Below are positions 22,189-33,759 of a stretch of 64,000 nucleotides of DNA, piece after piece. The stretch covers positions 82,916,027-82,980,026 of the forward strand of contig CM059187.1 in NCBI GenBank assembly GCA_030323885.1. Reading direction: 5' to 3'. Position numbers and translations under genes: made by a program. This stretch comes from Branchipolynoe longqiensis (Eukaryota; Annelida; Polychaeta; Phyllodocida; Polynoidae). Each line of letters opens with the position of its first letter. Positions within the stretch are counted from its first letter, which is position 1. The notes beneath the pieces were generated by a model. It was not told the DNA's origin and made no database searches. It was given only the letters and a program-made list of their open reading frames with translations.

Positions 22189-23297
22189 TTATAGAGGTAT
22201 TGTAGTTGACCGCCAAACATCTTGGTGTTATCTAAAGGTTTCCCTTTAATCGGCTCTGGAGCAAGATAAAGCGTAAACTCCTTCCCCTCATTATCGGTAA
22301 CCTTCTTAGAGCGAGCCACTTCTTTGCCAGCATCTGTGCAAACTGACTTGAAGACATTTTCATATCTTCGAAACGACAGGTAATTACCTGCCGCCGCTAG
22401 CACTGCAATGCCTTTGTCCAGTGTCTTAGCCAAAGACGAGAACTTATTTTCACTCTGCATCCTATTAGCCACAGGAACAATAGCTGTTAGGGTAGCCAAC
22501 ACTGCCTTATGCACTGTGTGCAACACATCCTCAAACTTCTTACGGTCATCCGTCATATTGACATCCCGATCCATTTCTTTAATGATGGAGTTGGGAACAC
22601 CCTTTATGCCTGTTAACTCATCTCCTAACTTGGAGATAACCTCCGCCGGTTTGAACGTGCGAAAATGACCATTCACGGTCTCGCGCATAAGCGTAGTGGT
22701 TTTAACCTGCTTAGCCTTTGGCTTCTCCACCTTCTTAGCCACTTTAGTGCCAATGTCCGCATAGACCCCTTCATATATGGTGTCTGAGTCTGATTCCGTA
22801 GAAGTAGACTCAGTGGACGACTCAGAAGAAGAATATTTCCTCTTCCTCTTCTTCTTTTTGGACTTAGTCTTCCGCTTTTTGCGAAAACCAGTCTCTGCCC
22901 GCTCCTTGGTGAATTCATCACCCGAAGAAATCACCTGTTTCTTCTTCTTCCTCCGTTTAGGAGAAGGAGGAGGAGGAGCCTTAAGCTCCACCGCCGAGTC
23001 TGTGTCCAAGAAATCCTCAAACGAATCCTCTTGGACACTCGGCCTACGCCGCTTCCGAGACACAGGCGATTTGGCAGTCAAGATGTGGCTTTCCAATCTT
23101 GCAAAGCGAGCCTCCCAATCTGGAGGCGCAGGCACATCAGGCACTGCGTCCTCGTCCGGGTCGGAGAGGATATGCGCCCGGGGCTGTGTCGACGGCCCTG
23201 CCGACAACACAGGTGAGGAGTCGTACTCCTCGTCCACTCCACTCGGAACACGCCCCTCGGCTGCTGCTGCACCGCGCTTACTCCGCTTCGTGGCCAT
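21939..23297 (-). CDS. DIRS-type retrotransposon gag-like protein
   Basis: 452 residues from the ATG at 23297, which has a good Kozak context (ATGG). An in-frame ATG 17 codons further upstream is possible but preceded by unlikely sequence. Features: an acidic, Ser/Pro-rich N-terminal region, a strongly basic stretch of Lys/Arg (probable nuclear localisation) around residues 140-160, then a Ser/Thr/Glu patch, a central region of unknown fold, and a Gly/Arg/Phe-rich C-terminus likely to bind nucleic acid. No zinc knuckle is seen. Family membership rests on its position upstream of a DIRS-type pol and recombinase on the same strand. The frame is unbroken. Confidence 0.8.
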   Translation of the reverse strand: MATKRSKRGAAAAEGRVPSGVDEEYDSSPVLSAGPSTQPRAHILSDPDEDAVPDVPAPPDWEARFARLESHILTAKSPVSRKRRRPSVQEDSFEDFLDTDSAVELKAPPPPSPKRRKKKKQVISSGDEFTKERAETGFRKKRKTKSKKKKRKRKYSSSESSTESTSTESDSDTIYEGVYADIGTKVAKKVEKPKAKQVKTTTLMRETVNGHFRTFKPAEVISKLGDELTGIKGVPNSIIKEMDRDVNMTDDRKKFEDVLHTVHKAVLATLTAIVPVANRMQSENKFSSLAKTLDKGIAVLAAAGNYLSFRRYENVFKSVCTDAGKEVARSKKVTDNEGKEFTLYLAPEPIKGKPLDNTKMFGGQLQYLYKEVETAAKSGKNMDGKKKQEAPRFKKSRGDFRPRRFTRGTRPSSNFGQGFRGRGARPGWTDNTARPIGRGFNSSRPFPRGGSK

Positions 23298-24499
23298 CGG
23301 GAGCTGAAACAAAAATTTTTGGTCAGTCCCGGTATATATATATGTCACAATATGGTTGTTTCAAACTCATTTGGACATCTATTGGTGTTAAAGAACGTGT
23401 TTATACCGTTATAACACAGGCGTAATAAGCTAAATTTGTGCGTGGGTTGTGGGTCAAGCCCAAACCTTACGCGGGGTCGGGACCAGTGTATCGGCCCGCC
23501 CATCCCTCTGTTCCGCACACTTCTCCCACCTGTGACTACTACGTCAACAAGTTGGAGAAAATGCTACGAAACTCGGAGAAAACGCCTGAAAAAGTTTTGT
23601 CTAGGGGAGTCTATAAAAGAAACCCAGGAGCATCTCCAACATTACTCTCTATTAGAGTACGAGAGAATTTCCACATGAGATAGGGCGAAACCCACATCTC
23701 TACCCATAGTCACACGGTGACCCGGGTGTTGACATAACCGCTAATGACCGGTTTGGTTCCTTCGAGAAACCCACTCGAGTGTTCTATCCTTGGTTGTTTA
23801 TAACCAAATAACTCGTCCAAATTGGACCAACGAAAGTCTAAACTTTCCATAATGATGCTCTAATGCATCATAATTAAGCTAACCACAGTTTTTATTATAC
23901 TTACTGCGTATTTGCTTGTATGTAGACTAATTTTGCCAGAGCAACCCAACGACACGTTATCCAGTCGTGAGTTGTATATGCTAATTGCTGGTACCGGACG
24001 TGCTTACCTCTCCCTAGCCTGAGGCTAGCCTGAGGCTGTTTACCGAGGTAAAATATATATATATATAATGTATATGAATATATGTATATATATATATAAT
24101 GGATAACTTGTGTAGTTGACAGTTAAGTGACAAGTGTGAGATTGTGCGAATGTGTAGCTGCCGGGTGGTTTCAATGTTTATTATATCATATAGAGTGATG
24201 CATCCTAGTGTATGCAGATGATTATCTGAGTCAGTACCTAATTACCATAGGTCCATACAATATGTTCCATGTATAAGAATTCAGGTGCAAAACCCAACAA
24301 ATCCAACTTAGTTGTGGTTTTCTTTAGGTATAAATAGACTTCATTGGTGCGTTTCCATTTAAAATCTATCAACTTCATATTAAGTAAGGACTTAAATAGG
24401 GGACATGGCAGCTTCCAGGTGAGACGCGGATTTGATTATCCGAATGACGGCATTATCAGGTCAAACATGGTAGTCATGGTTTCCTTTCGGCCTGGATGG

Positions 24500-24655
24500 C
24501 GTTTGTTGGTTTTTGCACCTGAACCCTTTCTAGTTGTCCTTCCCATCTATTCACTTCCATGTACATGTGTGCTTTGCACGGATAAAGGAAATATCACACC
24601 AGTCGATACTTTGCGTTAAACCGCTTTTGATTTAAATACTGATGAATATATATAT
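24500..24655. repeat. Dispersed repeat shared with 16968-17135
   Basis: Second copy; a related inverse word (GTTCAGGTGCAAAA) occurs near 59836. Confidence 0.7.
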
Positions 24656-24705
24656 ATATATATTTGAAAAGATATATATATATCATTACATATATCTATG
24701 ATTAT

Positions 24706-24866
24706 ATATATGGATAGTGATAATCCCATTATCGGATGTAATAAGCTCTGGAGTGCCTGCCCCCCCCCTCATGGGGGTTGGGGGTGGGGGTGAGTGGAGT
24801 GGGGGGGTTCGCCTGCTCCTCGCCGGCCCCCTGCGTGGGGCGCTACATGCCACTTGCTCGGCTATA
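24706..24866 (+). repeat. TA-flanked GC-rich repeat
   Basis: GGATAGTGATAATCCCATTA, a purine-rich middle and CTGCGTGGGGCGCTACATGC, flanked by (TA)n. Inverse copy at 38855-38996; partial copies at 24990-25070 and 47030-47095. Confidence 0.65.
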
Positions 24867-25767
24867 TATAATTACATATAATTACATATAATTATTTAGT
24901 TTTATATATGATTTGAAAATTATAATATATTTAGTATATATTATAGGGTATAATATATTTAACATTCTATATATATATATTCTAAATATATATGGATAGT
25001 GATAAGCCCCTTATCGCCTGTAATAAGCTCTGTAGTGCCTCCTCTCCTATCCCCCCCCCCTCTCCTATCCCCCCTGGCATGCACCGCTCCACCTCTTGCG
25101 CGGGACTTGACACTCCACTCAAACAATATGTATATTTACATTATATTGGACAGTTGAGAGCTGGAAGAACTCCGGGTAGATAATATTAAAATTAGATATA
25201 TTCTACACAACCAATACTGTTTCTCCTTTATTTATCACTAAAATGCTTCCGGCTTTAGACTAGAGACTAAATTTCAGATGTGTTTAAAATAGAACATCAG
25301 CTGTTATGAGGCGACCTTCAGATATGCTCGGTGTATTTGGAAGTGTGTGAGAGGTCTCGTGAATTAGCGTTGCCCTCTTAGAATACCTAGTTCCAGATAT
25401 ACTATGGGCAGTATCCATTCAATTCAGACCAGGCGTAGGTTGTCCTTAAACAAGGTCAATCACGGCCAGGGAACAAACACCGTGTGTATTTGACCAGCGA
25501 AGGAGACATAATTCTATCGTGTAGATATGTGTCTTTGCAGAGATACGATGGAGGTGAGAGTGCAGCCGCAAACATTACATTCTGGTGAAGAATGACCGGC
25601 AGCCGGTGACAAGTAACACGGTCATGCATGAATGGGCCGCATGGAAGTGTTCTACAATAGGAGGGAACAGCTCTTCACAAAGAGACACTCTGTGTGAAGA
25701 TATGGGCTGTTCTGTGGACAGACACCTTACATGTTGATAGAAAGCAAAACCTCTACAGTCAACATGT
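24867..25767. other. Intron 15-16, mostly unrecognised
   Basis: AT-rich sequence with a second partial GC-rich repeat near 24990-25070; otherwise no structure seen. Confidence 0.45.
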
Positions 25768-26095
25768 AGCTAGACACTGTGTGAAAACATGAGCAAATAT
25801 TATTCTATTAAATGGGATCCCCACTCTAAAATCTAGAGGTAAAATCACAACAAAGAAATTATAGTCAGAGAGTATGTGTAAATATGTACAAATATTATTC
25901 AAATAAATGGGATCTCCGAAGTTATAGGTAAAAATCACAACAAACAAACTATAGCCAGACAGGGTGTGTAAACGTGAACAAATATTATTCTAATATATAG
26001 GATTACCCAGTGTAAGTGTACAATCCCAACAAACAAACCATAACCAGACAGTGTTATGAACATGAGACAGTTTTGTCCTATTTAAACCAATCGTC
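25768..26095. repeat. Diverged tandem repeat, about 95-bp unit
   Basis: Three to four copies of GAGCAAATATTATTC..AATGGGAT..AAAATCACAACAAA..TATAGYCAGA. Confidence 0.65.
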
Positions 26096-26153
26096 CCCGT
26101 CTAGAAGTGACCAAACAAATAGACACAGGGACATTTCCGTTCTGGGGAATCCC

Positions 26154-26569
26154 TAAAGCCCCTGTCACACATCACTGGATTGGAGGAAATGGAAAGAAAC
26201 CGAACAAAGTCAGTTAATGTCCGGTTTGTGTCCGTACAAGTTTTGAAATTGCACAAAACTTGGAATGGATGCCACCGGATTGACGTCTACGGTTCTTGTC
26301 CTGTTTGAGTTCATTTCATCCGTTGGCTATCCGTTCATGTCCGTTTCATGTCCGTTTCATGTCCGTGTCGTGTCCGTTTCATGTCCGTTTCATGTCCGTG
26401 TCATCTCCCTTTCATGTCCGTTTCATGTCCGTTCGTCCAGCGTCCTTTGACCCGATATCGCAACATTTTGACACATTTTAATATATTTTGATACTTATCA
26501 CACCCAAACACCACCGGACTAGACAATTCTGTCTGTTGCTCAGTCCGGCGAGGTGTGACAGCTGCTTTA
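26154..26569. mobile_element. GTCACAC-end foldback element with 11-bp repeats (element 3)
   Basis: Ends TAAAGCCCCTGTCACACA and GGTGTGACAGCTGCTTTA. Body dominated by TTCATGTCCGT units near 26333-26435. Confidence 0.72.
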
Positions 26570-28020
26570 CAGAAGCGCTCCAAATATGCCTAAAGCAAAT
26601 GCTCTATTATAAATTGGTTATCTGCATACTACGGTGTATTCAGAAAGCTTACTTAATAAGTTTCATCAATTTAAACCTGAATACCTTGTTTCTATTGTGA
26701 TCAGCTAATAGAAATTACTTCCACAGGGTATACAGCCAACTCGCGTTCGTCCAATATTATTTGACTTCAGTACTTTTGTTGCTTAACCAGGGAAAATTTC
26801 AATCAAGGAAAGATTGCCTTGCTCATTTCACTGTTTATTGGTCTATCCTAATATCAGTTTAGGTATCAACATGCATCATGGACTGACTTCACTTAGGTGA
26901 CCTACCCCAAGGGAAGCGGGCACTCAACATTATTCAGACATCTCATTTAGAATTCTCGCTATCCAACCAAAGACAAATCCATGGAATATATTTCCACCAA
27001 TTTATCTGAGAAATCCACAAAATCTTTTACTCAACTATCTCGAAAAGGTGAAATTCGCTGGTGGAAAAGAAAGTATTTCGAATTTACGACGGTCGACTGT
27101 ATACATTTATAAATGTATACAGTATACACCTATATAATCTATATATGTATATAGGTATATTTTATTTATGAATAGAAGCCATTACTATTTCTATTGAAAT
27201 GCTCAATTTTATAAGAAAGGTTATATGGCTACAATTAGTATATAAGCAGCTATTAGAGTTGTGAAGGATTACTACACTAAGTGACCAACTAACACTCTAG
27301 GTGAGTTGTAATTATTGAGTGATATTTAAGAGTAACAATGATTTGAGTTGGCAATAAAACCTCACGCGGGACTCCTATCATGTAGCAGGCGAAATCCAAG
27401 TGTGAGGTTTGGTGTAGCATTATGTGGTTCAGTGGCGCTGAAAGGCTTATTGCATTGGTTGCTTTGCACAGGCTGAGAGCTGTCATGTATTGCACAAGAA
27501 TCAATTGTATATTTCTACCAATGGATGGCATGAACATATGTGACTCAGTCGGGATTCTGTACATGGGTGCTATTCACGCCTACCCGGAGAAAACAGCTAA
27601 GAGCAGTTTCTTTTCTAATGGCATTGACTTATTATGCATATTGTTTCCGGTGGTCATGCGCATTCATAATCATATATCCACCAAACAGGAAGTACAAGTA
27701 CATTGCCTACTCCAACCGGAAGTGACATATTCACGGTGCTTTCTATTATCATTGGAATGAACATTCCTATAATGATTCGATATAATTGGTGCATACATCA
27801 AATATAATGTTGAAGAATCTGTTCAGTGAAGAATAGCAACATTTGCATCCATGATCCTGATAGGTGGGAAGTACTGTATTAAGAAGTCATTATTCCCTAT
27901 CCAATTCTGCATTTGACGGAGTTTGTTTTTGTCGATTAATTGGTTTTAAGAAGAAACAGAAAAGAAAATATTGTGTAATTTAAAAGTATATGCAGCTGAA
28001 GGGTGAAAGGCATAATGAAT
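26570..28020. other. Intron 15-16, exon-proximal part
   Basis: A SINE-body-like relic at 26780-26860 and short palindromic TATACAGTATACACC near 27115-27160. No exon or element identified. Confidence 0.45.
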
Positions 28021-28025
28021 CATAC

Positions 28026-28190
28026 CTGGACAATGATGTGTGTTGCAGGTTTGCCAGTTGTCACTGGGGCCATCGCAGGTATTGCCCCCATACTTGGCAG
28101 GCTCACATTCACGAAATCGCATCTGATGTCCACCGCCACAAGTTGTGTTACACGTCTGCCACTCACCCCATTCTAGCCAGTAGCCATCAA
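28026..28190 (-). CDS. Exon 15: TSP1 repeat, near-identical to exon 14
   Basis: 165 bp, phase 1-1, acceptor aatatag, donor gtatga. VDGYWLEWGEWQTC, C-N-T-T-C-G-G-G-H-Q-M-R-F-R-E-C, AKYGGNTC and C-N-T-H-H-C-P-G. Six cysteines; NTT is a sequon on the O-fucose site. It is followed by the largest intron in the window (about 10.3 kb, to exon 16), which holds the DIRS element, a MITE-C copy and a foldback element. Confidence 0.91.
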
Positions 28191-29066
28191 CTATATTGAC
28201 AGAGTATGGGATATTGCATGAATTATTGATCAAATACCTGACTGTATTTGAACAATGCTGACTAGAATTGAAAAGGTTATTTGAATAAATGTAATACTTG
28301 CCTTAGAAGATATAAAATAAGGAAAACCTGAGCGTCAAAATAACTATTATGCTAGATTTAAATCTAACATGTTCTAGAAGAAAAATTGCATATAGAAAAT
28401 GTGTCAATAGGAAATAGGTAATTCATTTATTAAAGTGGCAATGAATTAAAAGCACATATTTGTAAAAGCTGCTATTATACTTTGTAATTCTATTCTATTT
28501 TACTGTAATTTAATGCTGTAATCAGTGGGTGTTGGGAGTCATCCAATACCACATCAACTTACAGTGAATTAGGATAAAAAATACCAACGGGAGTTATTGC
28601 TGCTGCCACCAGAGGGCGGAGCTAGTGGCAGAAAAGGTATATAACTGCGTATGGCTTCCTTATTGGGCAGCAGCCAACTCAGTGGCTTTCTCATGACCTC
28701 TTGTGGCGCACCCTGGTGTAAGAAACTCGAAATGATTTCCCCAGGGGGCAGCACCACTGGAGATGGATTGGTGGGAAGGCATGCAACAAGTTTCCTCCCC
28801 GTGCCGCTATCGATCTGTTCGGTGTAGAGGAGGGAGGAGGGAGGAGGGTGGTTAGCAAAACAAAATGGTGTTGGATGTCTTATGGAGGCGCTAAGATTAG
28901 GTACTTAGCCATGGTTGGGTGGTTGTTGGAGTTTTACGTCCTGGCAACATTTAAGGTCATATCAGGACGGGGTTGGGCATGTGTTGCGATGCAGATTCAG
29001 ACATAGGTCTATATATGTGTATACAGACACACATACATATAATAAATGTAATAAATGTATCTGTTA

Positions 29067-29386
29067 GTGTTTGTTGGAGTCTTCCATCCTGACAACATCT
29101 AAGGTAATATCAGGATGGGTACCGTCTTGTGACAGGGCGCACTCACAGTGACTTAATAGAGCTGCCCCACTGGGAGACCAGGCCACCGGCACCATGACCT
29201 GGTGTCCCACTCACTCATATTATCCTGACACTTAGCACACCAGTCCTTGCCCTCTCCTATTAATGCTGAGCGCCAGGCTAGTAAGCGACAAGTACCTATT
29301 ATATAAGTCATCGGTTTGACTCGACCGGGAATCAAACTCCCGATATCCTGCACAGGAGACCTGCGCTCTACCGATTCGGCCACCGT
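29067..29386 (-). mobile_element. tRNA-headed SINE (S1), nearly complete
   Basis: On the minus strand it starts GTGGCCGAATCGGTAGAGC (A-box-like) and has a degraded B-box-like sequence, then a body ending in the CATCTAAGGT..ATCAGGA motif. A second tail-only piece lies at 28911-28980. Confidence 0.75.
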
Positions 29387-29387
29387 A

Positions 29388-29756
29388 AATAAATGTGATG
29401 AATGTGATGAATGTGATGAATGCTATGAATGTAATAAATGTAATAAATGTAATAAGTGTAATAAATGTAATAAATGTAATAATGTAATAAATGTAATGAA
29501 TGTAATGAATGTAATAAATGTAATAAATATAATAAATGTAATAAATGTAATAAATGTAATAAATGTAATAAATGTAATAAATGTAATAAATGTAATAAAT
29601 GTATTAAATGTATTAAATTTAACAAATGCAATAGATGTGATAAATTGATAATGTGATAAATGTAATAAATGTAATGAATGTAATAAATGTAATAAATGTA
29701 ATAGATATAATAAATATAATAAATGTAAAAAATGTAATACATGTAATATATTATAC
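29388..29756. repeat. 9-bp microsatellite (ATGTAATAA)n
   Basis: About 40 copies with GATGAATGT variants at the left. It directly abuts the SINE head at 29386. Open frames of Asn/Val or Leu/His words across it are repeat artefacts. Confidence 0.85.
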
Positions 29757-30300
29757 ATTTATATGAATACTATAATATTATATTCAATCTAATCATGTAG
29801 AGAATACTACACTATATAAAATATATATCATAAATAATATATATACAAAATATATATGTAATATACATAATATATATATAATATGTATAATAATCATATC
29901 CCGATTTGGCGCACTTCTCCTTCCAAGATTGTTCTAATTTATACAGATGTATGCACTCATAGCAGAACAGTTTACGTGTGACTGAGCAAAAAGCTTCCAG
30001 TAATTTCCCAAAGCTCATTTCAGATCATGTGTCTATGATTAACATGTTGCATGGCCTCCCCAGGGAACAGCGGCGGGCCGTGAGCAGTACGGGCGAGGGG
30101 GGGGGGGGAGATCTTGGAAATTGATCTCATCTGATAAAAACAAACAAACTCGCATTATCAATATATAATATAATACAGAGGTTATTGCAAAGTTTTCAAA
30201 AGTTGGCTCTTAGCCAACTATCGACCTGGTTCAGATATACCCCTTTAAGTATGGACATACATATGGCAATATGACATCGGCCTGGCAGTTGTGTGTGCAC

Positions 30301-30333
<33 letters not shown>

Positions 30334-30364
30334 AATATATATGTAGAGAGATACTGATTACTGA

Positions 30365-30455
30365 TTAAAGCTGCATAATCCGATAAAATAATCAAATTTT
30401 CAAAACTAAAACATATATATAGATTTATTTCTACATATCTAATGCACACTTATGA
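30365..30455 (-). mobile_element. MITE-A fragment
   Basis: TTAAAGCTGCATAATCCGAT followed by about 70 matching bases, then sequence diverges. Confidence 0.65.
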
Positions 30456-30748
30456 AACATTTGTTGCAGTTTCGTGATCGTGTGCTATGTACCTATGCTC
30501 GAGAAGGTCACTGAATTTTGTGGTGGATATCACAATAGGTAATGTGTTATCAACAGAATTTAGTCATTTACTCAAGCTAGATATAACCGGGAAGGAAAGG
30601 GTAGCACTCATATCACCGATAGCGGTGATTTCTAAGGGAAAGAGATTAGATACAGCCATATTTAAACACCCAACTTCATAGTTTGTGCATATACAGAAGC
30701 AATTGACGAGTGCAGATAGAACATGATATATATATTGTAATACCATAC

Positions 30749-30913
30749 CTGGACAATGCTGCGTGTTGCAGGTTTGCCAGTTGTCGCTGGGGCCATCGCA
30801 GGTATTGCCCCCATACTTGGCAGGCTCACATTCACGAATTCGCATCTGATGTCCACCGCCACAAGTTGTGTTACACGTCTGCCACTCACCCCACTCTAGC
30901 CAGTAGCCATCAA
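30749..30913 (-). CDS. Exon 14: TSP1 repeat, near-identical to exon 15
   Basis: 165 bp, phase 1-1, acceptor aaacag, donor gtatgg. VDGYWLEWGEWQTC, C-N-T-T-C-G-G-G-H-Q-M-R-I-R-E-C, AKYGGNTC, C-N-T-Q-H-C-P-G. It differs from exon 15 at five of 165 bases by direct comparison (three silent, plus Ile for Phe and Gln for His), while the flanking intron sequence is not alignable by eye. Recent exon duplication or gene conversion is inferred. Confidence 0.91.
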
Positions 30914-31406
30914 CTGTTTTGGGGAAAATGAGGAGAAGAATCATGTCCATGTGGCGGATTTCAAGTGGTGCGCCCCCTCCCGCCGGTCTATCAAAATAGG
31001 ATACACGCGTTGGTACAATGCCAATCCCTCTCAGTCACATTATCCTGAAACTGAGCCAACCAGTCCTTGCCCAGTATCAGGTGAGGAAGTGACAGTCACT
31101 AAACAGTAACTCTTCAAGTTAACCCCGCCGGGGATCGAACCCACATGATGATTAGGTTACAGGAAGCGCACACCTGGGCACAGTTTCCACGTCATTTTCC
31201 TTCCGAAAATTGCCAACCGATCGTTGCCAACCGATCCTTGCCAACCGATCCTTGCCACCAAACACTTTCCCAACTGGGAAATTTGATAGCCGAGTAGATT
31301 CTCCACAAAATGATTGGGAGTAAGAATAGTAAGTGACCTATGCACACATGTGCATGCACACACAAACACATTCACACACACATCTGCACACACTACCATG
31401 CACAAC

Positions 31407-31735
31407 CGGGCGCGGTGGCCGAATCGGTAGAGCACCGGCCTCGCGTGCGGAAGATCGGAAGTTCGCGAGTTCGGTTCCCGGTCGAGTCAAACCAATGACT
31501 TAAAAATTTATATTTGTCGCTTCCGAGCCTGGTTCTCGGCATTATTAGGATAGGACAAGGGCTGGGTAGCTCGGTGTCAGGACAATGTGACTGAGTGGGA
31601 TATCGGGTCATGGTGCCGGCGGCCTGATTTCCCAGTGGGGCAGAACTATAAAATTGCCATGAGTGCGTACGGTCACAAGTCGGTATCCGTCCTGATATGA
31701 CCTTAGATGTTGCTAGGACATAACACAACAACAAA
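31407..31735 (+). mobile_element. tRNA-headed SINE (S1), complete
   Basis: GCGGTGGCCGAATCGGTAGAGC and GTTCGGTTCCCGGTCGAG form an internal Pol III promoter-like head. The body ends CCTGATATGACCTTAGATGT followed by a CAACAACAAACAAAC tail. Confidence 0.82.
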
Positions 31736-31914
31736 CAAACAAACTACCACACACTCATACACATATGTGCACACACACAAACTGACATATTCTCCCTCAC
31801 AGGCACATACACACATTTTCTGGCACCCAAAGATATAATCTGCTCACGCATAAGGCCAAATATAAAAAAGCTGTTGATCGTCCTTTTGATCATTACGTAG
31901 ACATAATACCTAAC

Positions 31915-32045
31915 AGGACATGGCCGAATGAGTTGAGCTTCCACGTCCCGTTCTGATAGGTCATGGATTCGAACTTCTGGGTTCGAACACTGGCCGAGTC
32001 AAATACATGACTTAAAAATTGATATTTGTCGCTACCTAATGTCAG
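31915..32045 (+). mobile_element. SINE S1 head fragment
   Basis: GGCCGAATGAGTTGAGC and GGGTTCGAACACTGGCCGAG with the GACTTAAAAATTGATATTTG start of the body. Confidence 0.6.
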
Positions 32046-32245
32046 CTTAAAAAAATAATCACCAACAAAAATAAAATCTGGGGTGGGCGATTTTTTCACG
32101 CACGGGCGGGGACGATCAGCAATGTTGTTCTTTGTTTTGCCTCAGTCCTGGCTGGGAAAAGTCCCTCCCAGGATAGTGTTGGGTGGCAATTATCAGCGGG
32201 CAAATAGCGGGTGGCAAATTCCCTGACAGCCTACACTCCGCTACT

Positions 32246-32363
32246 CCTCGCCTGCTGGTACTCCATGCCTGCTGGTACTCCATGCATGTAGTTTCTCCAT
32301 GCCTGATGGTACTCCCTGCCTGCTGGTACTCCATGCCTGCTGGTACCCCATGCCTGCTGGTGT
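32246..32363. repeat. 17-bp minisatellite beside the exon 13 donor
   Basis: About seven units of TGCCTGCTGGTACTCCA, ending 23 bases from the exon. Confidence 0.8.
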
Positions 32364-32385
32364 TGAATAGAAGCAGGACACTCAC

Positions 32386-32550
32386 TTGGACACGGGTTGT
32401 CGTTGCAGCCTTCCCAGTCGTCGTTGCTGCCCTGGCAGTCGTTGCCTCCGTACTTGGGCGGCTCACAGTCCCTGAGACGACGGCGATACCCGCCTCCACA
32501 CGTGACGTTGCACACGTCCCACGCCGCCCAATCACGCCACACGCCGTCAA
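32386..32550 (-). CDS. Exon 13: TSP1 repeat
   Basis: 165 bp, phase 1-1, acceptor tgtcag, donor gtgagt. VDGVWRDWAAWDVC, C-N-V-T-C-G-G-G, R-L-R-D-C-E-P-P-K-Y-G-G-N-D-C, C-N-D-N-P-C-P-S. Six cysteines. Tandem arrays sit on both sides: a 17-bp unit array next to the donor (32246-32363) and a roughly 135-bp unit array starting at the acceptor (32551-33215). Confidence 0.9.
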
Positions 32551-33215
32551 CTGACAGGACAGATGAGCAGCTAGTTTACTGATTGTTTCATTCAGGGGCG
32601 TACCCAGAAATTACTAAATTTCAAACAGAGAAATTCTTCCCATATGTGCTTGCATGAAATTACAAAAACTGTAAAGAAAAACGTGATCACAGGACAGAGG
32701 AACAGCAAGTTCACTGATTGTTTCATTCAGGGGCATACCCAGAAATTACTCAATTTCAAACAGAAATTCTTCCCATATGTGCTTGCATGAAATTACAAAA
32801 ACTGTAAACAAAAAAGTGTTCACAGGACAGAGGAACAGCACGTTCACTGATTGTTTCATTCAGGGGCATACCCAGAAATTACTCAATTTCAAACAGAGAA
32901 ATTCTTCCCATATGTGCTTGTGTGAAATTACAAAAACTGTAAACAAAAAAGTGTTCACAGGACAGAGGAACAGCAAGTTCACTGATTGTTTCATTCAGGG
33001 GCGTAGCCAGAAATTACTAAATTTCAAACAGAGAAATTCTTCCCATGTGCTTGCAGGAATTACAAAAATTGTAAACAAAAGGTGGTTCGTACACGCCATC
33101 AACTGAAAGGACACAGGAGCAGCAAGGTCACAGATTGCTTCATTCATGGGTCTACCCAGAAATTACTAAATTGGAAGCATAACAATTCTCACTCATGTGC
33201 TTGTAGGAAATTACA
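32551..33215. repeat. About 135-bp tandem array starting at the exon 13 acceptor
   Basis: Five units marked by ACTGATTGTTTCATTCAGGG. Near 33090 a unit carries ACACGCCATCAACTGAAAGG, a copy of the exon 13 5' end and acceptor. Confidence 0.8.
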
Positions 33216-33759
33216 AAAATTCTAAGCACAAATATATTCTTACATGGTTACAAGAAATTTGAAAATTATAAGTACAAAATAAAAAAAGTGGATATAATAA
33301 AAGATGTAAGGACAAAATATGACACTGATCGTATTGTTGGCATGTGCTTAGTGTGCGACAATGTCTCAGCAGTCGTCTCAGCAGAGTAATGATAAGGGGA
33401 AATATTCCGCCTAGATCGGGTTTCAAACCCACAGTTCTTGCCGGGGCTAGCGTGCGAACCCTTACATTATCTAGGATCCCGGATGCAATCACCCTATCTA
33501 TGCATATCTGTCCAGGGCTTAATGTTTAAGAGGGCAAAGCCGACTACCACACTAACACCAAGAATGGCAAAAAGTGTGGGCGCAACATTTTCTCTAGCGG
33601 CAATATTTCCCCTTCGTATTTGTCCAATGGTATAACGATGAACAGGTCAGCCATTATTTGCTTATTTATCAAATCCTGTGTGGGAAGAGTGACAAAAGTA
33701 AGACTCAAGTGTTTAAATTGAAGATGTCCCTGCTAATAAAGATTACCGCCTACACTTGA

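Larger units (their letters stand above)
18624..24050 (-). mobile_element. Complete-looking DIRS-type retrotransposon
   Basis: About 5.4 kb containing gag, pol and tyrosine recombinase on the minus strand. The 5' end (about 23983-24050) and 3' end (about 18624-18740) carry inverted repeats sharing a segment with GGTAAGCACGTCCGGTACC. A region at 18849-18985 contains, head to tail, inverted copies of both outer ends, which is the internal complementary region of DIRS1-like elements. Both flanks are (TA)n sequence and no target-site duplication is evident, as expected for recombinase-mediated insertion. It lies in the intron between exons 15 and 16, in the same orientation as the host gene. Confidence 0.88.

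Noticed and set aside
22673..23425. Plus-strand open frames opposite gag
   Set aside because: Antisense shadows of the low-complexity acidic and basic regions of gag.
29316..29758. Asn/Val-rich and Leu/His/Tyr-rich open frames
   Set aside because: Pure translation of the 9-base microsatellite.
31407..31480. Possible tRNA gene with A and B boxes
   Set aside because: The head continues into a SINE body repeated elsewhere in the window, and no proper anticodon arm or acceptor stem can be drawn.
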